A DNA stretch of 64,000 nt from Acidobacteriota bacterium (GCA_019244185.1 JAFATB010000014.1:251587-315586); one strand, 5' to 3'; positions 44,115-53,227 are shown, counted from the first letter of the stretch. The notes: generated from the letters alone by a model not told the origin. Numbers and translations: made by a program.

Positions 44115-45614
44115 ATGAAAGTCCTCGTTGCGAATCGCGGCGAGATCGCGGTGCGCGTCATCCGCGCCTGCCGCGAGCTCGGTTACCCGACCGTCGCCGT
44201 CTACTCCGAACCCGACCGCACCGCGCTCCACGTCGTCTACGCCGATCAGGCCATGCCCATCGGTCCCGCGCCGTCGCGCGAGAGCTATCTGCGCATCGAC
44301 CGCATCCTCGACGCCGCGAAGAAATCGGGCGCGGACGCGGTCCATCCCGGCTACGGCTTTCTGGCGGAGAACGCGGAGTTCGCGCGCGCGTGCCGCGACG
44401 CGGGACTCGTCTTCATCGGACCGTCGCCCGAATCGATCGAGGCGATGGGCTCGAAGACCGAGAGCCGCCAGCGCATGCAGGCCGCGGGCGTGCCGGTCGT
44501 GCCCGGGCTCACCGAGCCGGTGAAGTCGTTCGACGAGATCGAGGCGTTCGCACGCAGCACCGGCTTTCCGATCATGATCAAGGCGTCGGCGGGCGGCGGC
44601 GGCAAAGGCTTGCGGCTCGTCGAGCGCGAGGAAGACCTGCGCTCGTCGTACGAGCGCGTCACGAGCGAAGCGGAATCGTTCTTCGGCGACGGCGCGGTCT
44701 ACGCGGAGAAGTTCATCAGCTCACCGCGCCACATCGAAGTGCAGGTCGTCGGCGACCAGCACGGCAACATCGTCCACGTCGGCGAGCGCGAATGCACGCT
44801 GCAGCGCCGCCATCAGAAAGTCGTCGAGGAATGTCCGTCCGCGGTCGTCGACGCGGAACTCCGCGAGCGTCTCGGCGCGATGGCCGTCAAAGCCGCGGCC
44901 GCGGTCAACTACTACTCGACCGGCACGATCGAATGCCTCATGGGACCCGATCGCGAGTTCTACTTCCTCGAGATGAACACGCGTCTGCAGGTCGAGCATC
45001 CGGTGACGGAGATGGTGTGGGGCGTCGATCTCGTGAAGGAGCAGTTGCGCGTCGCGCGCGGCGAGCGGCTCTCGTTCACGCAGGACGAACTGCGGCCGCT
45101 CGGCCACGCCATCGAGTGCCGCGTCTACGCCGAGGATCCGGCGCGCAAGTTCGCGCCGTCGCCGGGGCTCATTCGGTATCTCAATCTGCCGGAAGGTCCC
45201 GGCGTGCGCAACGACAACGGCGTCTACGCGGGCTACACGGTGCCGGTGTTCTACGACCCGATGCTCTCGAAGCTCATCGCGCACGGCAAGACGCGCGACG
45301 AGGCCATCGGCCGCATGCGCCGCGCGCTCTCGGAGTATCGCGTCGACGGCATCATGACCACGATCCCGTTCTTCACCTTCATCATGCAGCATCCCGACTT
45401 CATCGCCGCGCGCTTCGACACCGGCTTCATCGACCGCATCCTGCCGACGATCGACTTCAGCCATCGGGCGGAAGACGACGCGCAGCTCGACGCCGCGTTC
45501 GCGGCGGCGGCCATCGCCGCGTTCGAGGAGTCGCAGAGCGTGAAGCTGCCCGAAGACACGCCGTCCCGCTGGCGCGAGACGGGACGCGGCGACGCGTGGC
45601 GGGGGCGGCTGTGA
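44115..45614 (+). CDS. Acyl-CoA carboxylase biotin carboxylase subunit
   Basis: A 499-residue ATP-grasp enzyme that carboxylates biotin on the carrier protein encoded next. Visible motifs: 'KVLVANRGEIAVRVIRA' at the N-terminus, 'HPGYGFLAENAEFA', the ATP-grasp loop 'KASAGGGGKGLRLV', 'ERECTLQRRHQKVVEE' and the biotin-site 'MNTRLQVEHPVTE'. AccC and the carboxylase parts of acetyl-, propionyl- and methylcrotonyl-CoA enzymes share these, so the acyl-CoA substrate is not fixed. No carboxyltransferase gene is in the window. Confidence 0.93.
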   Translation: MKVLVANRGEIAVRVIRACRELGYPTVAVYSEPDRTALHVVYADQAMPIGPAPSRESYLRIDRILDAAKKSGADAVHPGYGFLAENAEFARACRDAGLVFIGPSPESIEAMGSKTESRQRMQAAGVPVVPGLTEPVKSFDEIEAFARSTGFPIMIKASAGGGGKGLRLVEREEDLRSSYERVTSEAESFFGDGAVYAEKFISSPRHIEVQVVGDQHGNIVHVGERECTLQRRHQKVVEECPSAVVDAELRERLGAMAVKAAAAVNYYSTGTIECLMGPDREFYFLEMNTRLQVEHPVTEMVWGVDLVKEQLRVARGERLSFTQDELRPLGHAIECRVYAEDPARKFAPSPGLIRYLNLPEGPGVRNDNGVYAGYTVPVFYDPMLSKLIAHGKTRDEAIGRMRRALSEYRVDGIMTTIPFFTFIMQHPDFIAARFDTGFIDRILPTIDFSHRAEDDAQLDAAFAAAAIAAFEESQSVKLPEDTPSRWRETGRGDAWRGRL

Positions 45615-46117
45615 AGTTCATCGTTCGTGAAGGCAGCAACGAGCGCGAAGTGGAAGTCCTCCGCCACGGCAGCGGCTATCGCGTGCGCCTCGGCGATCGC
45701 TGGCTCGACGCCGACTTCGTGAACATCGGCGCGTCGGTGCGTTCTCTACGCCTCGAAGACGGCACCCAGGTCGCGCTCCTTCATCACAGCAGCGGTACGA
45801 CGCACGAGATCTCCCTCGGCCACGGCACGGTGCAGCTCGACGTCGTCGATCCGCTCGCCGCGCGGCGCCGCGGACGCTCGGACGACATGGGCGGCGGCGG
45901 CGTGGTGAAGGCGCTCATGCCGGGCCGCGTCGTGCGCCTCTTGGTCGAGCAGGGGGCGAGCGTGCGCAAGGGCGCGGGGCTGCTGATTCTCGAAGCGATG
46001 AAGATGGAGAACGAGATTCAGGCGCCGGCGGACGGCGTCGTCGACGAGGTCTTCGTCACCGCCGGACAGACCGTCGAGAGTGGGGCAGAGCTGTTACACA
46101 TCAGCGCGAACGCGTGA
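45611..46117 (+). CDS. Biotin carboxyl carrier protein of acyl-CoA carboxylase
   Basis: A 168-residue protein read from a GTG that overlaps the biotin carboxylase stop as GTGA. The C-terminal lipoyl/biotin domain (about 98-167) has the biotinylation motif 'EAMKMENEI', in which the lysine carries biotin, and 'GVVKALMPGRVVRLLVEQG' ahead of it. The N-terminal 90 residues form a beta-rich region like the linker of propionyl-CoA carboxylase alpha chains, so this is a naturally split alpha subunit. Confidence 0.92.
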   Translation: MKFIVREGSNEREVEVLRHGSGYRVRLGDRWLDADFVNIGASVRSLRLEDGTQVALLHHSSGTTHEISLGHGTVQLDVVDPLAARRRGRSDDMGGGGVVKALMPGRVVRLLVEQGASVRKGAGLLILEAMKMENEIQAPADGVVDEVFVTAGQTVESGAELLHISANA

Positions 46118-46241
46118 TGGGCACGCGATCTGCTGCGCTCCGCTTACACGCTGGAGCAGGTAACGCGCTACACTCTCCGGCAGCAGCAGCGGAGCCACGA
46201 CAGAAACGTCAACCCGTCCTGCCGCAGAAAGGGCACACCGA

Positions 46242-46769
46242 GTGGGTGCAAAAGTTTTTGTAGGGAATCTCGATTTCAAGACGACGCGAGACGAGGTCGA
46301 AGCGCTTTTCGCGCAGGTCGGCGCCGTGCGCGACGTCTTCCTCCCGATGGATCGGGAGACGGGCCGGCCGCGTGGCTTTGCTTTTGTCGAGTACGAGTCG
46401 GACGAACATGCAGCGCAGGCCATCGAGAAGTTCAACCAGTACGAGTTGAGCGGCCGTGCGCTGCGCGTCAATGCTGCCGAGGATCGTCCGCGCCGTGAAG
46501 GTGGCGGCGGTGGCCGGCCGGGCGGTGGTGGCGGCGGCTACGGCGGCGGCGGTGGTTACGGCGGCGGTGGCGGCTACGGTGGTGGTGGTGGCGGCTACGG
46601 CGGTGGTGGCTACGGCGGCGGCGGATATGGCGGCGGTGGCTACGGTGGTGGCGGCGGCGGCGACCGCTTCGGCGGTGGTGGCGGCGGCGGTGGCGATCGC
46701 TTCGGCGGCGGCGGCGGAAAGTCGAAAGGCAGCCGTCGCAACATCCGCGCGAAGAAACGCGGCCTCTGA
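46242..46769 (+). CDS. RRM-type RNA-binding protein with Gly-rich tail
   Basis: A 175-residue protein from a GTG start. Residues 1-82 form a single RNA recognition motif with RNP2 'KVFVGNLDF' and RNP1 'RGFAFVEYES', as in the glycine-rich RNA-binding proteins of cyanobacteria. Residues 85-160 are almost only Gly and Tyr with Arg and Phe islands, and the end is basic ('SRRNIRAKKRGL'). It probably binds single-stranded RNA; cold or stress roles are known for relatives but not shown here. Confidence 0.92.
   Translation: MGAKVFVGNLDFKTTRDEVEALFAQVGAVRDVFLPMDRETGRPRGFAFVEYESDEHAAQAIEKFNQYELSGRALRVNAAEDRPRREGGGGGRPGGGGGGYGGGGGYGGGGGYGGGGGGYGGGGYGGGGYGGGGYGGGGGGDRFGGGGGGGGDRFGGGGGKSKGSRRNIRAKKRGL
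46500..46730 (+). repeat. GGC/GGT low-complexity tract coding the Gly-rich tail
   Basis: Repeated ggcggtggc/tac units inside the RRM gene. Unit lengths vary, and Tyr or Phe codons recur at irregular spacing. The tract is likely to change length by slippage. Confidence 0.85.
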
Positions 46770-46821
46770 GCTGCGCCGATCGCGCGGCCTCTGCGCCGCG
46801 CCATCTACGACGGACATTCTC

Positions 46822-46867
46822 TTCGGGGTTGTGAGGCCGCAAGCCTCCAACCCCGAAACTCTATAAT
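46822..46867 (+). promoter_or_regulatory. Hairpin and TATAAT box before the pseudokinase gene
   Basis: A 10-bp stem (46822-46831 with 46848-46857) with an inner AGGC/GCCT pairing forms a hairpin without a T run. TATAAT (46862-46867) follows directly and lies 6 nt before the ATG at 46874, so the transcript is probably leaderless. The hairpin could end the RRM transcript or act as an operator. Confidence 0.5.
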
Positions 46868-46873
46868 TCCACC

Positions 46874-49726
46874 ATGTCCGCCAATCGGCCCCTCGGTCCC
46901 TATCGCATCGGTGAACGCCTCGGCACGTCGGTCTGGCTCGCCGAAGACACGCGCAACGGCAATCGCGTCGCCATCAAGCTCCTCAGCAAACAACTGCCGA
47001 AGGACGATCGCCGTGACGGACTGATCCGCGACGTGCGCGTGGCGGCGGCGCTCTACCACACGTTCCTCGTTCCCATCGTCGACATCACCGCCATCGACGA
47101 CAACCTGATCATGGTGATGGACGTCGTGCCCGCGCAGCCGATCGCGACGCGCCTGCACGGCAGCGCCGCCGAGCGCGCGGACGTCTACCGCATCGCCTAC
47201 CAGCTCGCGTCCGTCGTGAAGTACCTGCACATGAAGGGACTGCTGCACGGCAACATCAACGCGGACTCCGTGTTGGTGACCGCCGAGGGACAGGTGAAGC
47301 TCGCCGGCCTCAATCTCGGCAACCTGCTGCGCCGCGAGCGCACGTCGATGTCGTATCAGCAGAAGGGGAGCGATCCGCGCTTCGTCGCGTACATGGCGCC
47401 CGAGCAGATCGCGCACAACGCCATCGACGAGCGCACCGACGTCTTCTCGATGGGCGTCATCCTCTACGAGCTCGCCACGGGACGCATTCCGTTCAGCGGC
47501 AACAGCGCGCCCGACATCGCGCGCGCGATCGTCGAAGGACAGCCGGCGTCGCCGCGCGCGATCAATCCGAACGTCGACAACGGCGTCGTGAGCCTCATCG
47601 GCGGCTGCATCTACCGCGACGCCTTCAAGCGCTTCAAGGACGCGCGCGCCGTCGTCGAGGCGATCGAGAAACTCGATTCGTCCGCCGTCGAGTTCGCGCA
47701 GCAGCTCGAGAAGAAAGTCATCACGGCGTCAAATCCGAACGTGCAGCATCGCGCGTCGATCCTCTTTCTCGCCGAAGTCGCGGGTTACGAGGAGCTCGCC
47801 GCGCACGATCCGGACGCCGCGACGAAGGCGAGCGCGAAGATGCAGCAGGTCCTCGGCGAAGCCGTGTATCTGTTCGACGGCAAGGTCGTCGACCCGTTCA
47901 GCGCGCGGCTCGTCGCGGAGCTGCCGTCGGTCGACGCGGCGCTCGAGGCGGGACGCAAAGGGGAGTTCGATTTCCAGCCCGCGCAGCAGGAAGGCGATGT
48001 GCTGCAGGTGCACATGCTGCTGCACGCGGGCGAGGTGACGATGGTCGACGGCTCGGCCACCGGTCCCGCGATCGCGCGCGGCGCGGAGACGCTCGCGCAG
48101 CTGCCGCCGAACACGCTCTTCGTCTCCGAGGAGTTCGTGAAGCTCGGACGAGGCAGCGTGCGCCTTCGCGACGCGGGCGCGCGCGGCGGCATGAAGCTCT
48201 ACACGATCGTGCCGGCGGAAGCGGCGCCGGCGGAGCAGGAGACCGAGCTCACGCCGCAGGCCGACGAGACGGAGCTCGAAGCCGCGGCCGAGCAGGCGCG
48301 CGCGCTGCGCGCAAAGCAGCGCATGCCGATGATCGTCTCGGCCGCGGCGGCTGTGCTGCTGCTCGTGATCGCGGCGGCGGTGGGCGTGATGTGGAAGCGT
48401 CGCGCGAACGAGAACGCGACGCCTGTCGCGCAGGCCGCGCCGCAGCCGCAACAGCCGACGGCCGCGCATCCGCGCGCGGTGTTCCTTGCGCCGTTCGCGG
48501 TCGACGGCGCCGATCCCGCGCTTGCCGAACGCGCCGACACGATCCGCCTCGGCGCGATCGAAGTCCTGCGCAGCTATCCCGAACTGCGCGTCCTCGATGC
48601 GCAGGCGCCCGACGCCGCCGTCTTCACCGCGCGGCTCGTGCCTGGCGCCGCCGGTCCCACGCTCGTGCCGCTCGCGGGGCCGAAAGCCGCGCCGCCGGTG
48701 CTCGTCTCCGACGCCGCGAGCGGCATCTCGTCGATGGTGCAGTGGGTCGCGCACGAGACGAAAGCGCGGCCGCGGACGTACGCGGTCGCCGGCGCATTGA
48801 ACGCGTTCGCCGATGCGGTCGTCGCCAAGTCGCACAACGATGCGGGACGCGCCGACCTCTCGTTGCGCGCGGCGATGACCTCCGATCCGACGTTCGTGCC
48901 CGCGCAGGTGCTGGCCATGCAGTTCTTCGCGTCGCGCGGCGATGAGGCGGCGTCCGTCGCGGCGGCGCGGCAGGTGGTCGCGCTCGAGCCGGCGAATCTC
49001 GACGCCGCGCGCCGCGTCGCGCGCGCGAGCCTCGGCGCGGGCGATCTGCAGCAGGCGTTCGCGATGTACGACATCGTGCTGCGCAACGCGCCGGACGATG
49101 CCGAGGCGCTCAATCTCGTGGCGCGCTACTCGGGCGCCTCGAACGATGCCGCGCGCTTCAACGGCGCGGTCGCGCGGTTGCGGCACGTCTCACCGACGCA
49201 GGTGGCCGCATACGCCCCCGATCTCCTCGCGAACGCGGGTCGCCTCGGCGTCGCCGCCGATCGGTACTACGACCTCACCGAGAACGGCCGCGGCCCCGCG
49301 CTGTCGCTCAAGCTCGGACGCTTGTCGGTGTTGCGTCACGCGATGCCGCTCGCCGAAGACGAGGTGCAGCGGCTCTCGCAGTCCGATCCGCTGTACGGCT
49401 ATCACCTTCTCAACGCGTACGTCGCCGCGGAGAAGCGCGATCGCGGAACCGCGGAGAAGGAGCTGCAGGCGGCGCTCAACGCGTCGACGCCGGGCGACGA
49501 TTCGTGGACGTCCGCGGCGGAGATCTACGCGATTCTCAACGACACGCACAACGTGCTCACGTCGCTCGAGAAGGCCGCGCAGCGCAAAGAGCCGACCGCG
49601 GCGTACGTGCTCGCCAACCCGCTGTTCCGGTATCTCCAGAGCGAGCCGCGCTTCCAGAAACTGCGCGACACGCTGACGGCGCAGCAGGGGGAGATCCGCA
49701 CCGCGCTCGCACAAGTCCGCTCGTGA
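46874..49726 (+). CDS. Membrane pseudokinase with degenerate cyclase-like domain and periplasmic TPR part
   Basis: A 950-residue protein. Residues 8-270 have a serine/threonine kinase fold: 'VAIKLL' (K35) and 'YMAPEQIAHNAIDERTDVFSMGVILYEL' are kept, but the catalytic loop reads 'HGNINADS' (H125-S132, so HRD aspartate and later Lys and Asn are lost) and the DFG position is GLN (145-147). It is therefore probably inactive. Residues about 290-440 resemble a class III nucleotide cyclase ('ILFLAEVAGYEELA') with metal aspartates missing. One transmembrane helix at about 484-507 precedes a TPR-like helical region (about 560-950) outside. A scaffold or sensor role is inferred. Confidence 0.85.
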   Translation: MSANRPLGPYRIGERLGTSVWLAEDTRNGNRVAIKLLSKQLPKDDRRDGLIRDVRVAAALYHTFLVPIVDITAIDDNLIMVMDVVPAQPIATRLHGSAAERADVYRIAYQLASVVKYLHMKGLLHGNINADSVLVTAEGQVKLAGLNLGNLLRRERTSMSYQQKGSDPRFVAYMAPEQIAHNAIDERTDVFSMGVILYELATGRIPFSGNSAPDIARAIVEGQPASPRAINPNVDNGVVSLIGGCIYRDAFKRFKDARAVVEAIEKLDSSAVEFAQQLEKKVITASNPNVQHRASILFLAEVAGYEELAAHDPDAATKASAKMQQVLGEAVYLFDGKVVDPFSARLVAELPSVDAALEAGRKGEFDFQPAQQEGDVLQVHMLLHAGEVTMVDGSATGPAIARGAETLAQLPPNTLFVSEEFVKLGRGSVRLRDAGARGGMKLYTIVPAEAAPAEQETELTPQADETELEAAAEQARALRAKQRMPMIVSAAAAVLLLVIAAAVGVMWKRRANENATPVAQAAPQPQQPTAAHPRAVFLAPFAVDGADPALAERADTIRLGAIEVLRSYPELRVLDAQAPDAAVFTARLVPGAAGPTLVPLAGPKAAPPVLVSDAASGISSMVQWVAHETKARPRTYAVAGALNAFADAVVAKSHNDAGRADLSLRAAMTSDPTFVPAQVLAMQFFASRGDEAASVAAARQVVALEPANLDAARRVARASLGAGDLQQAFAMYDIVLRNAPDDAEALNLVARYSGASNDAARFNGAVARLRHVSPTQVAAYAPDLLANAGRLGVAADRYYDLTENGRGPALSLKLGRLSVLRHAMPLAEDEVQRLSQSDPLYGYHLLNAYVAAEKRDRGTAEKELQAALNASTPGDDSWTSAAEIYAILNDTHNVLTSLEKAAQRKEPTAAYVLANPLFRYLQSEPRFQKLRDTLTAQQGEIRTALAQVRS

Positions 49727-49742
49727 ACGTGCGATCGGAAGA

Positions 49743-50018
49743 CTAGCGCCCCTGCACGCCCATCACGCGAATCGATTCCTTGTAGTCGACGATGGCCAGC
49801 TTCGTGGCGTTGCGGAACATCTGCACGCGGAAGCGACTGTTGAGCGCGCGGCGGTAGCCGCCTTCGAGCCGCGTGGTCGAGATCGTCAGCACGTCGTCGT
49901 CCTGGCGCAGGTAGACGAATCCACGCGTGACGAAGCTCGCCAGCGACTGTACGATCCTGTCCGGCAAGACGAAGACCCCGTTGTGGCAGACGACGTACTG
50001 CGATTCGTTCTCATCCAT
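49743..50018 (-). CDS. Small conserved-looking protein, function unknown
   Basis: A 91-residue soluble protein with alternating strand-like blocks ('YVVCHNGVFVLPDRIV', 'RGFVYLRQDDDVLTIS', 'RFRVQMFRNATKLAIV') that suggest a small beta fold, perhaps AbrB-like, but no motif fixes this. It is divergent from the PTPS gene with a 29-bp gap and tail-to-tail with the pseudokinase gene. Confidence 0.6.
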   Translation of the reverse strand: MDENESQYVVCHNGVFVLPDRIVQSLASFVTRGFVYLRQDDDVLTISTTRLEGGYRRALNSRFRVQMFRNATKLAIVDYKESIRVMGVQGR

Positions 50019-50047
50019 GCAATGTGCTCTCGGCGAAAAGGTGAATC

Positions 50048-50464
50048 ATGATCGTGACCGCGCGACTGACGTTCTCGGCCGCCCATCGCTTGCACAATCC
50101 GAACCGTGATGCGGAGTGGAACCGCCGCACCTACGGGAAATGCGACAACCCGCGCGGCCACGGCCACAACTACGCGCTCGAAGTCAGCGTGCGCGGCCCG
50201 ATCGATCCCGAAACCGGCATGGTCATCGATCTCAAGACGCTGAAGGACCTGATGCGCGAGCGCGTGATCGACCGCGTCGACCATACGAATCTCAACGAGG
50301 ACGTCGACTTTCTCCGCGACGTCATTCCGACCGCGGAAAACCTCGCGCGCGCCTTCTGGCAGCAGCTCGCGCCCGCGGTGTCGCCCGGGACGCTCTACGA
50401 AGTCGCGTTGCAGGAAACCGAGCGCAACTCCGTCCGCTACCGCGGCGAGGACGAGGCGTCATGA
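50048..50464 (+). CDS. 6-pyruvoyl-tetrahydropterin synthase/QueD-family enzyme
   Basis: A 138-residue enzyme of the PTPS/QueD family. The zinc histidines are in 'FSAAHRL' and 'GHGHNY', the catalytic cysteine in 'GKCDNPRGHGHNY', and the 'DRVDHTNLNED' block carries the acidic and histidine residues of the second half. Family members make 6-carboxy-tetrahydropterin (queuosine pathway) or 6-pyruvoyl-tetrahydropterin. The C-x3-HGHNY form here does not settle which. The stop overlaps the next small gene as ATGA. Confidence 0.9.
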   Translation: MIVTARLTFSAAHRLHNPNRDAEWNRRTYGKCDNPRGHGHNYALEVSVRGPIDPETGMVIDLKTLKDLMRERVIDRVDHTNLNEDVDFLRDVIPTAENLARAFWQQLAPAVSPGTLYEVALQETERNSVRYRGEDEAS

Positions 50465-50697
50465 ACTACGACCTCGCCATGATGGCGCTGGAAGGTCTCG
50501 CCCGCGCGCCGCTCGCCGTGCGCAGCGAAAACGGCGAGCTCGTGATCGAAGCCGAGGCGGCGTCGTTCAAGGAGCTCGCGCGCCTCTGCCTCCTCCTCGG
50601 CGGCACGAACAGTACCGACGACGAGTTCGAGCTCTCGCCCGGCGTGCACGTGGAAGGCGATTCGCCGCGCGTGCGGCTGCGGCTGCGCGCGGAGTGA
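50461..50697 (+). CDS. Small protein coupled to the PTPS gene, function unknown
   Basis: A 78-residue acidic protein (M-N-Y-D-L-A start at 50461) read in a different frame from the PTPS gene with a 4-nt ATGA overlap. It contains 'GELVIEAEAASFKELARLCLLLGG' and 'SPGVHVEGDSPRVRLRLRAE', a helix followed by strands. It resembles an immunity- or accessory-type small protein, but I recognise no family. It could be an Imm-like or pterin-pathway partner; unknown. Confidence 0.6.
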   Translation: MNYDLAMMALEGLARAPLAVRSENGELVIEAEAASFKELARLCLLLGGTNSTDDEFELSPGVHVEGDSPRVRLRLRAE

Positions 50698-50773
50698 GAC
50701 TCTGCCGGACTTCCTTTTTGGGGTAGGGAAATGATTCTTTTCTTCCTCTCTTCCATCAAAGGAGAGCAGAGGC

Positions 50774-51949
50774 ATGACCACGGCGGCGTTCGGCTTCGGC
50801 ATCGGCGCAACGGGCGGCAGCGGTACACCGGTCACCGTCAAGAACCGGGATGAGTTGGCGAACGCGCTGCGGTCGAAGCTCGACGGCAAGATCATCGAGC
50901 TCGCGGCGGGCACGTACGACTTCACGGACCTGAAGAAGCAAGACCGCACCTTCACGATCAGCGGCGATCCGACCACCATCCGCGGGAGAGCCGGCGCGAG
51001 CGTGGTCGTGAAGAACTTCCAGTTCATCGTCAACCTCGATGTGAGAAACCGCATCCTCATCGAGAACATCGCCTTCCGGTCGAACGGCACGAAGAGCGGG
51101 ACGAGGGACGGCATGGACCTCGTGGCGACGGTGCCCGGCGACAACGATCGCGCGAGCAGGGAAGTGAGCAGCATGCGCATCACCCAGTGCTCATTCGATG
51201 GCTACCTCGACATCTCCATCGATTCGCACAACATCGCCGGCCGCCCGGCCCTCCTCGTCACGGTCGATCACTGTCTCTTCTTCGACAGCCATCCGGGACA
51301 GTACGGCTTCGGGGACACGTCCTTCAAGGATCGCGGCGCCGTCAACATCGACGTGGCCCGCAAAACCAAGAAGGCCGCTCGAAAACCGGGCAACTCGAAG
51401 TACACGGTCGCGAACAACGTCTTCCTCGACGTCTGGCGGCGCTCGCCGCGCGTGGCCGAGAAGAACTTCGCGCACGTCTACAACAATCTGCTCTATCGGT
51501 GGGGCTTCACCGCGCCCGACTCGCCCGACCCGAAAAACAAGACGTGGCGCGGTATGGAAGTCGGCGGCGGCAACTCGGGCGGGGACAAGAAGGAACCGAA
51601 CGGCACGGCCATCATCTAGGCGAACCGCTTCATTCCGTGGGCGGACAAGGACGTGCCCGCGGTGGCGATCAAGGTGCACAAGAATTCGGCCGTCGATTTC
51701 GGAGGTCCGAAGTTTCCGAACCGGTACGACGACCCGAAAGGCGGAGCTCGATCCGAACCGAAAGAGTTCCAGGGCGGAACGTCGCTGACGGTGCAGAGTT
51801 TTTACGATGCGCCCGTGAAGATCGAGGCTCCCAAGCCGGTCGCGGCGGACAAGGTGGATTGGCTGGCACTCCTCGATGCCGCCGGCCCAGCCGCTCTGCG
51901 CGGCGCCGACGATCCGCGGGGACCGTTGCGCAAGCTGCTGGCGAAGTGA
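50774..51949 (+). pseudogene. Pectate lyase (PL1-like) interrupted by an in-frame amber codon
   Basis: A beta-helix polysaccharide lyase of the pectate lyase 1 type, with a good AAAGGAG ribosome site. Conserved pieces: 'RILIENIAFRS', 'CSFDGYLDISIDS', 'VTVDHCLFFDS' and 'RRSPRVAEKNFAHVYNNLLYRWG' (the R-x-P-R-V arginine and Hv.NN motif). The frame stops at TAG 51617-51619 after 281 codons but then continues in the same frame to 51949 ('ANRFIPWADKDVPAVAIK'), as a C-terminal part would. One base change (for example CAG or GAG to TAG) explains it. It lacks a signal peptide. It may be a decaying or imported gene; a truncated product is possible. Confidence 0.8.
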
Positions 51950-51971
51950 TCAGAGATCGCGCGTGGCGCGG

Positions 51972-52412
51972 CTACGACTCGTAATCCGGCGAGTACGACA
52001 CGAGCTCGCTGAGGAACGTTGCCTTCGCGCGCTGGTGCGCGTCGTCGACTTCCAGCAGGTCGCGGATCGAGATCATCCCGACGAGCTTTCCGTCCTCGAC
52101 GACCGGCAGATGACGCGAGCCGATGGCGTGCATCTTCTGCAGCGCGCTGTCGACGCCGTCGTGCGGTCCGGCGACGACGAGCTCTTTGGTCATCACGATC
52201 GCGACCGGCGTGTCGTCGGGATCGAGTCCCTGCGCGACCACGCGGGCCATGATGTCGCGCTCGGAGAAGATGCCGGCCAGCGTGCCGTCGGTGACGACCG
52301 CCACCGCGCCGATGTTGCGCTCGGCCATGCGCCGCGCGGCATCGCGCACGTTGCTGCTCGGATCGATGACCGTCAGTGTCTGCCCTTCGATCAGTTCCGC
52401 GATCAGCTTCAT
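51972..52412 (-). CDS. Tandem CBS-domain protein
   Basis: A 146-residue protein of two CBS motifs, about residues 7-60 ('RDAARRMAERNIGAVAVV', 'LAGIFSERDIMARVV') and 72-128 ('ALQKMHAIGSRHLPVVEDGKLVGMISIRDLLE'). Such stand-alone pairs usually bind adenosyl ligands and act as energy or redox sensors in the cytoplasm. It follows apt on the minus strand with a 15-bp gap and is the last gene of the hfq-surE-apt operon. Confidence 0.9.
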   Translation of the reverse strand: MKLIAELIEGQTLTVIDPSSNVRDAARRMAERNIGAVAVVTDGTLAGIFSERDIMARVVAQGLDPDDTPVAIVMTKELVVAGPHDGVDSALQKMHAIGSRHLPVVEDGKLVGMISIRDLLEVDDAHQRAKATFLSELVSYSPDYES

Positions 52413-52427
52413 GAGAAGCTCCTCTCG

Positions 52428-52952
52428 TCAGTACCGCAGCACGGCGTGGAACGGAGTGTCCGTCCCCATCTTCTCCCGCCCGTTGAGGAACGACAGCTCG
52501 ATGACGGTCGCGGCGCCGACGAGCGTCGCATCGAAGCCGCGCACGAGGTGCGTGGCCGCTGCAAGCGTGCCGCCAGTGGCGAGGACGTCGTCGATGACGA
52601 GCACGCGGTCGCCGCTCTCGAGCGCGTCGTCGTGCACTTCGAGCGCGTCGCTGCCGTACTCGAGCACGTACTCGTGCCGGCGCGTCGACCACGGCAGCTT
52701 GCCCGGCTTGCGGATCGGAATGAAGCCCGCGCCGAGGTTGCGCGCGACGATGCTGCCGAAGATGAAGCCGCGCGACTCGATGCCCGCCACCTGCGTCACG
52801 TTCGCATCGCGGAACGGCTCGGCGAGCAGACGGCACGCGGTCTCGAGCGCCCGCGGCGAGCGCAGCATCGGAGTGATGTCTTTGAAGAGGATGCCCGGCT
52901 TCGGAAAATCGGGCACGTCGCGGATGAAGTTGCGCAGGTCGTTGTCGGTCAT
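52428..52952 (-). CDS. apt: Adenine phosphoribosyltransferase
   Basis: A 174-residue type I phosphoribosyltransferase making AMP from adenine and PRPP. The start 'LRNFIRDVPDFPKPGILFKDITPML' is the Apt hallmark, followed by 'VAGIESRGFIFG', the flexible loop 'IPIRKPGKLPW' and the PRPP motif 'VLVIDDVLATGGTL'. The start ATG shares a base with the acylphosphatase stop (TGATG). Confidence 0.94.
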   Translation of the reverse strand: MTDNDLRNFIRDVPDFPKPGILFKDITPMLRSPRALETACRLLAEPFRDANVTQVAGIESRGFIFGSIVARNLGAGFIPIRKPGKLPWSTRRHEYVLEYGSDALEVHDDALESGDRVLVIDDVLATGGTLAAATHLVRGFDATLVGAATVIELSFLNGREKMGTDTPFHAVLRY

Positions 52953-53227
52953 CAGAACTTCACGTCGAAGTCTCCGAGGCGTCCGGAGTACTCCTTCGAT
53001 TCCTGATCGATTTTCGTGACCTCGGCGTAGCGCGGACCTTCCTTGAGCTCCTCGATCCACTCGTCGATGTCCTTCTTCTCACCTTCGACGAGCGCCTCGA
53101 CCGTGCCGTCGCGCATGTTCTGGATCCAGCCCTTGAGGTTCATGCGGCGCGCGACACGCGTGGCGAAGAAACGGTAGCCGACTCCCTGGACCTTGCCATG
53201 GATCCGCAGGTGACGCGTCTCTTTCAT
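52952..53227 (-). CDS. Acylphosphatase
   Basis: A 91-residue enzyme that hydrolyses acyl phosphates. The catalytic arginine is in 'GKVQGVGYRFFA' and the catalytic asparagine in 'GWIQNMRDGTVEA', the two family signatures. C-terminal residues are 'SGRLGDFDVKF'. Length is normal for the family. It lies between a small membrane protein gene and apt, coupled to apt. Confidence 0.93.
   Translation of the reverse strand: MKETRHLRIHGKVQGVGYRFFATRVARRMNLKGWIQNMRDGTVEALVEGEKKDIDEWIEELKEGPRYAEVTKIDQESKEYSGRLGDFDVKF

Noticed and set aside
46500..46730. Possible CRISPR or tandem-repeat array
   Set aside because: Units have no constant spacer or repeat length and code for a Gly/Tyr tail in frame.
51617..51619. 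Amber codon decoded as pyrrolysine
   Set aside because: TAG ends several ordinary genes here (nuoI, nuoJ, atpB), and no pyl gene is seen; a mutation is simpler.
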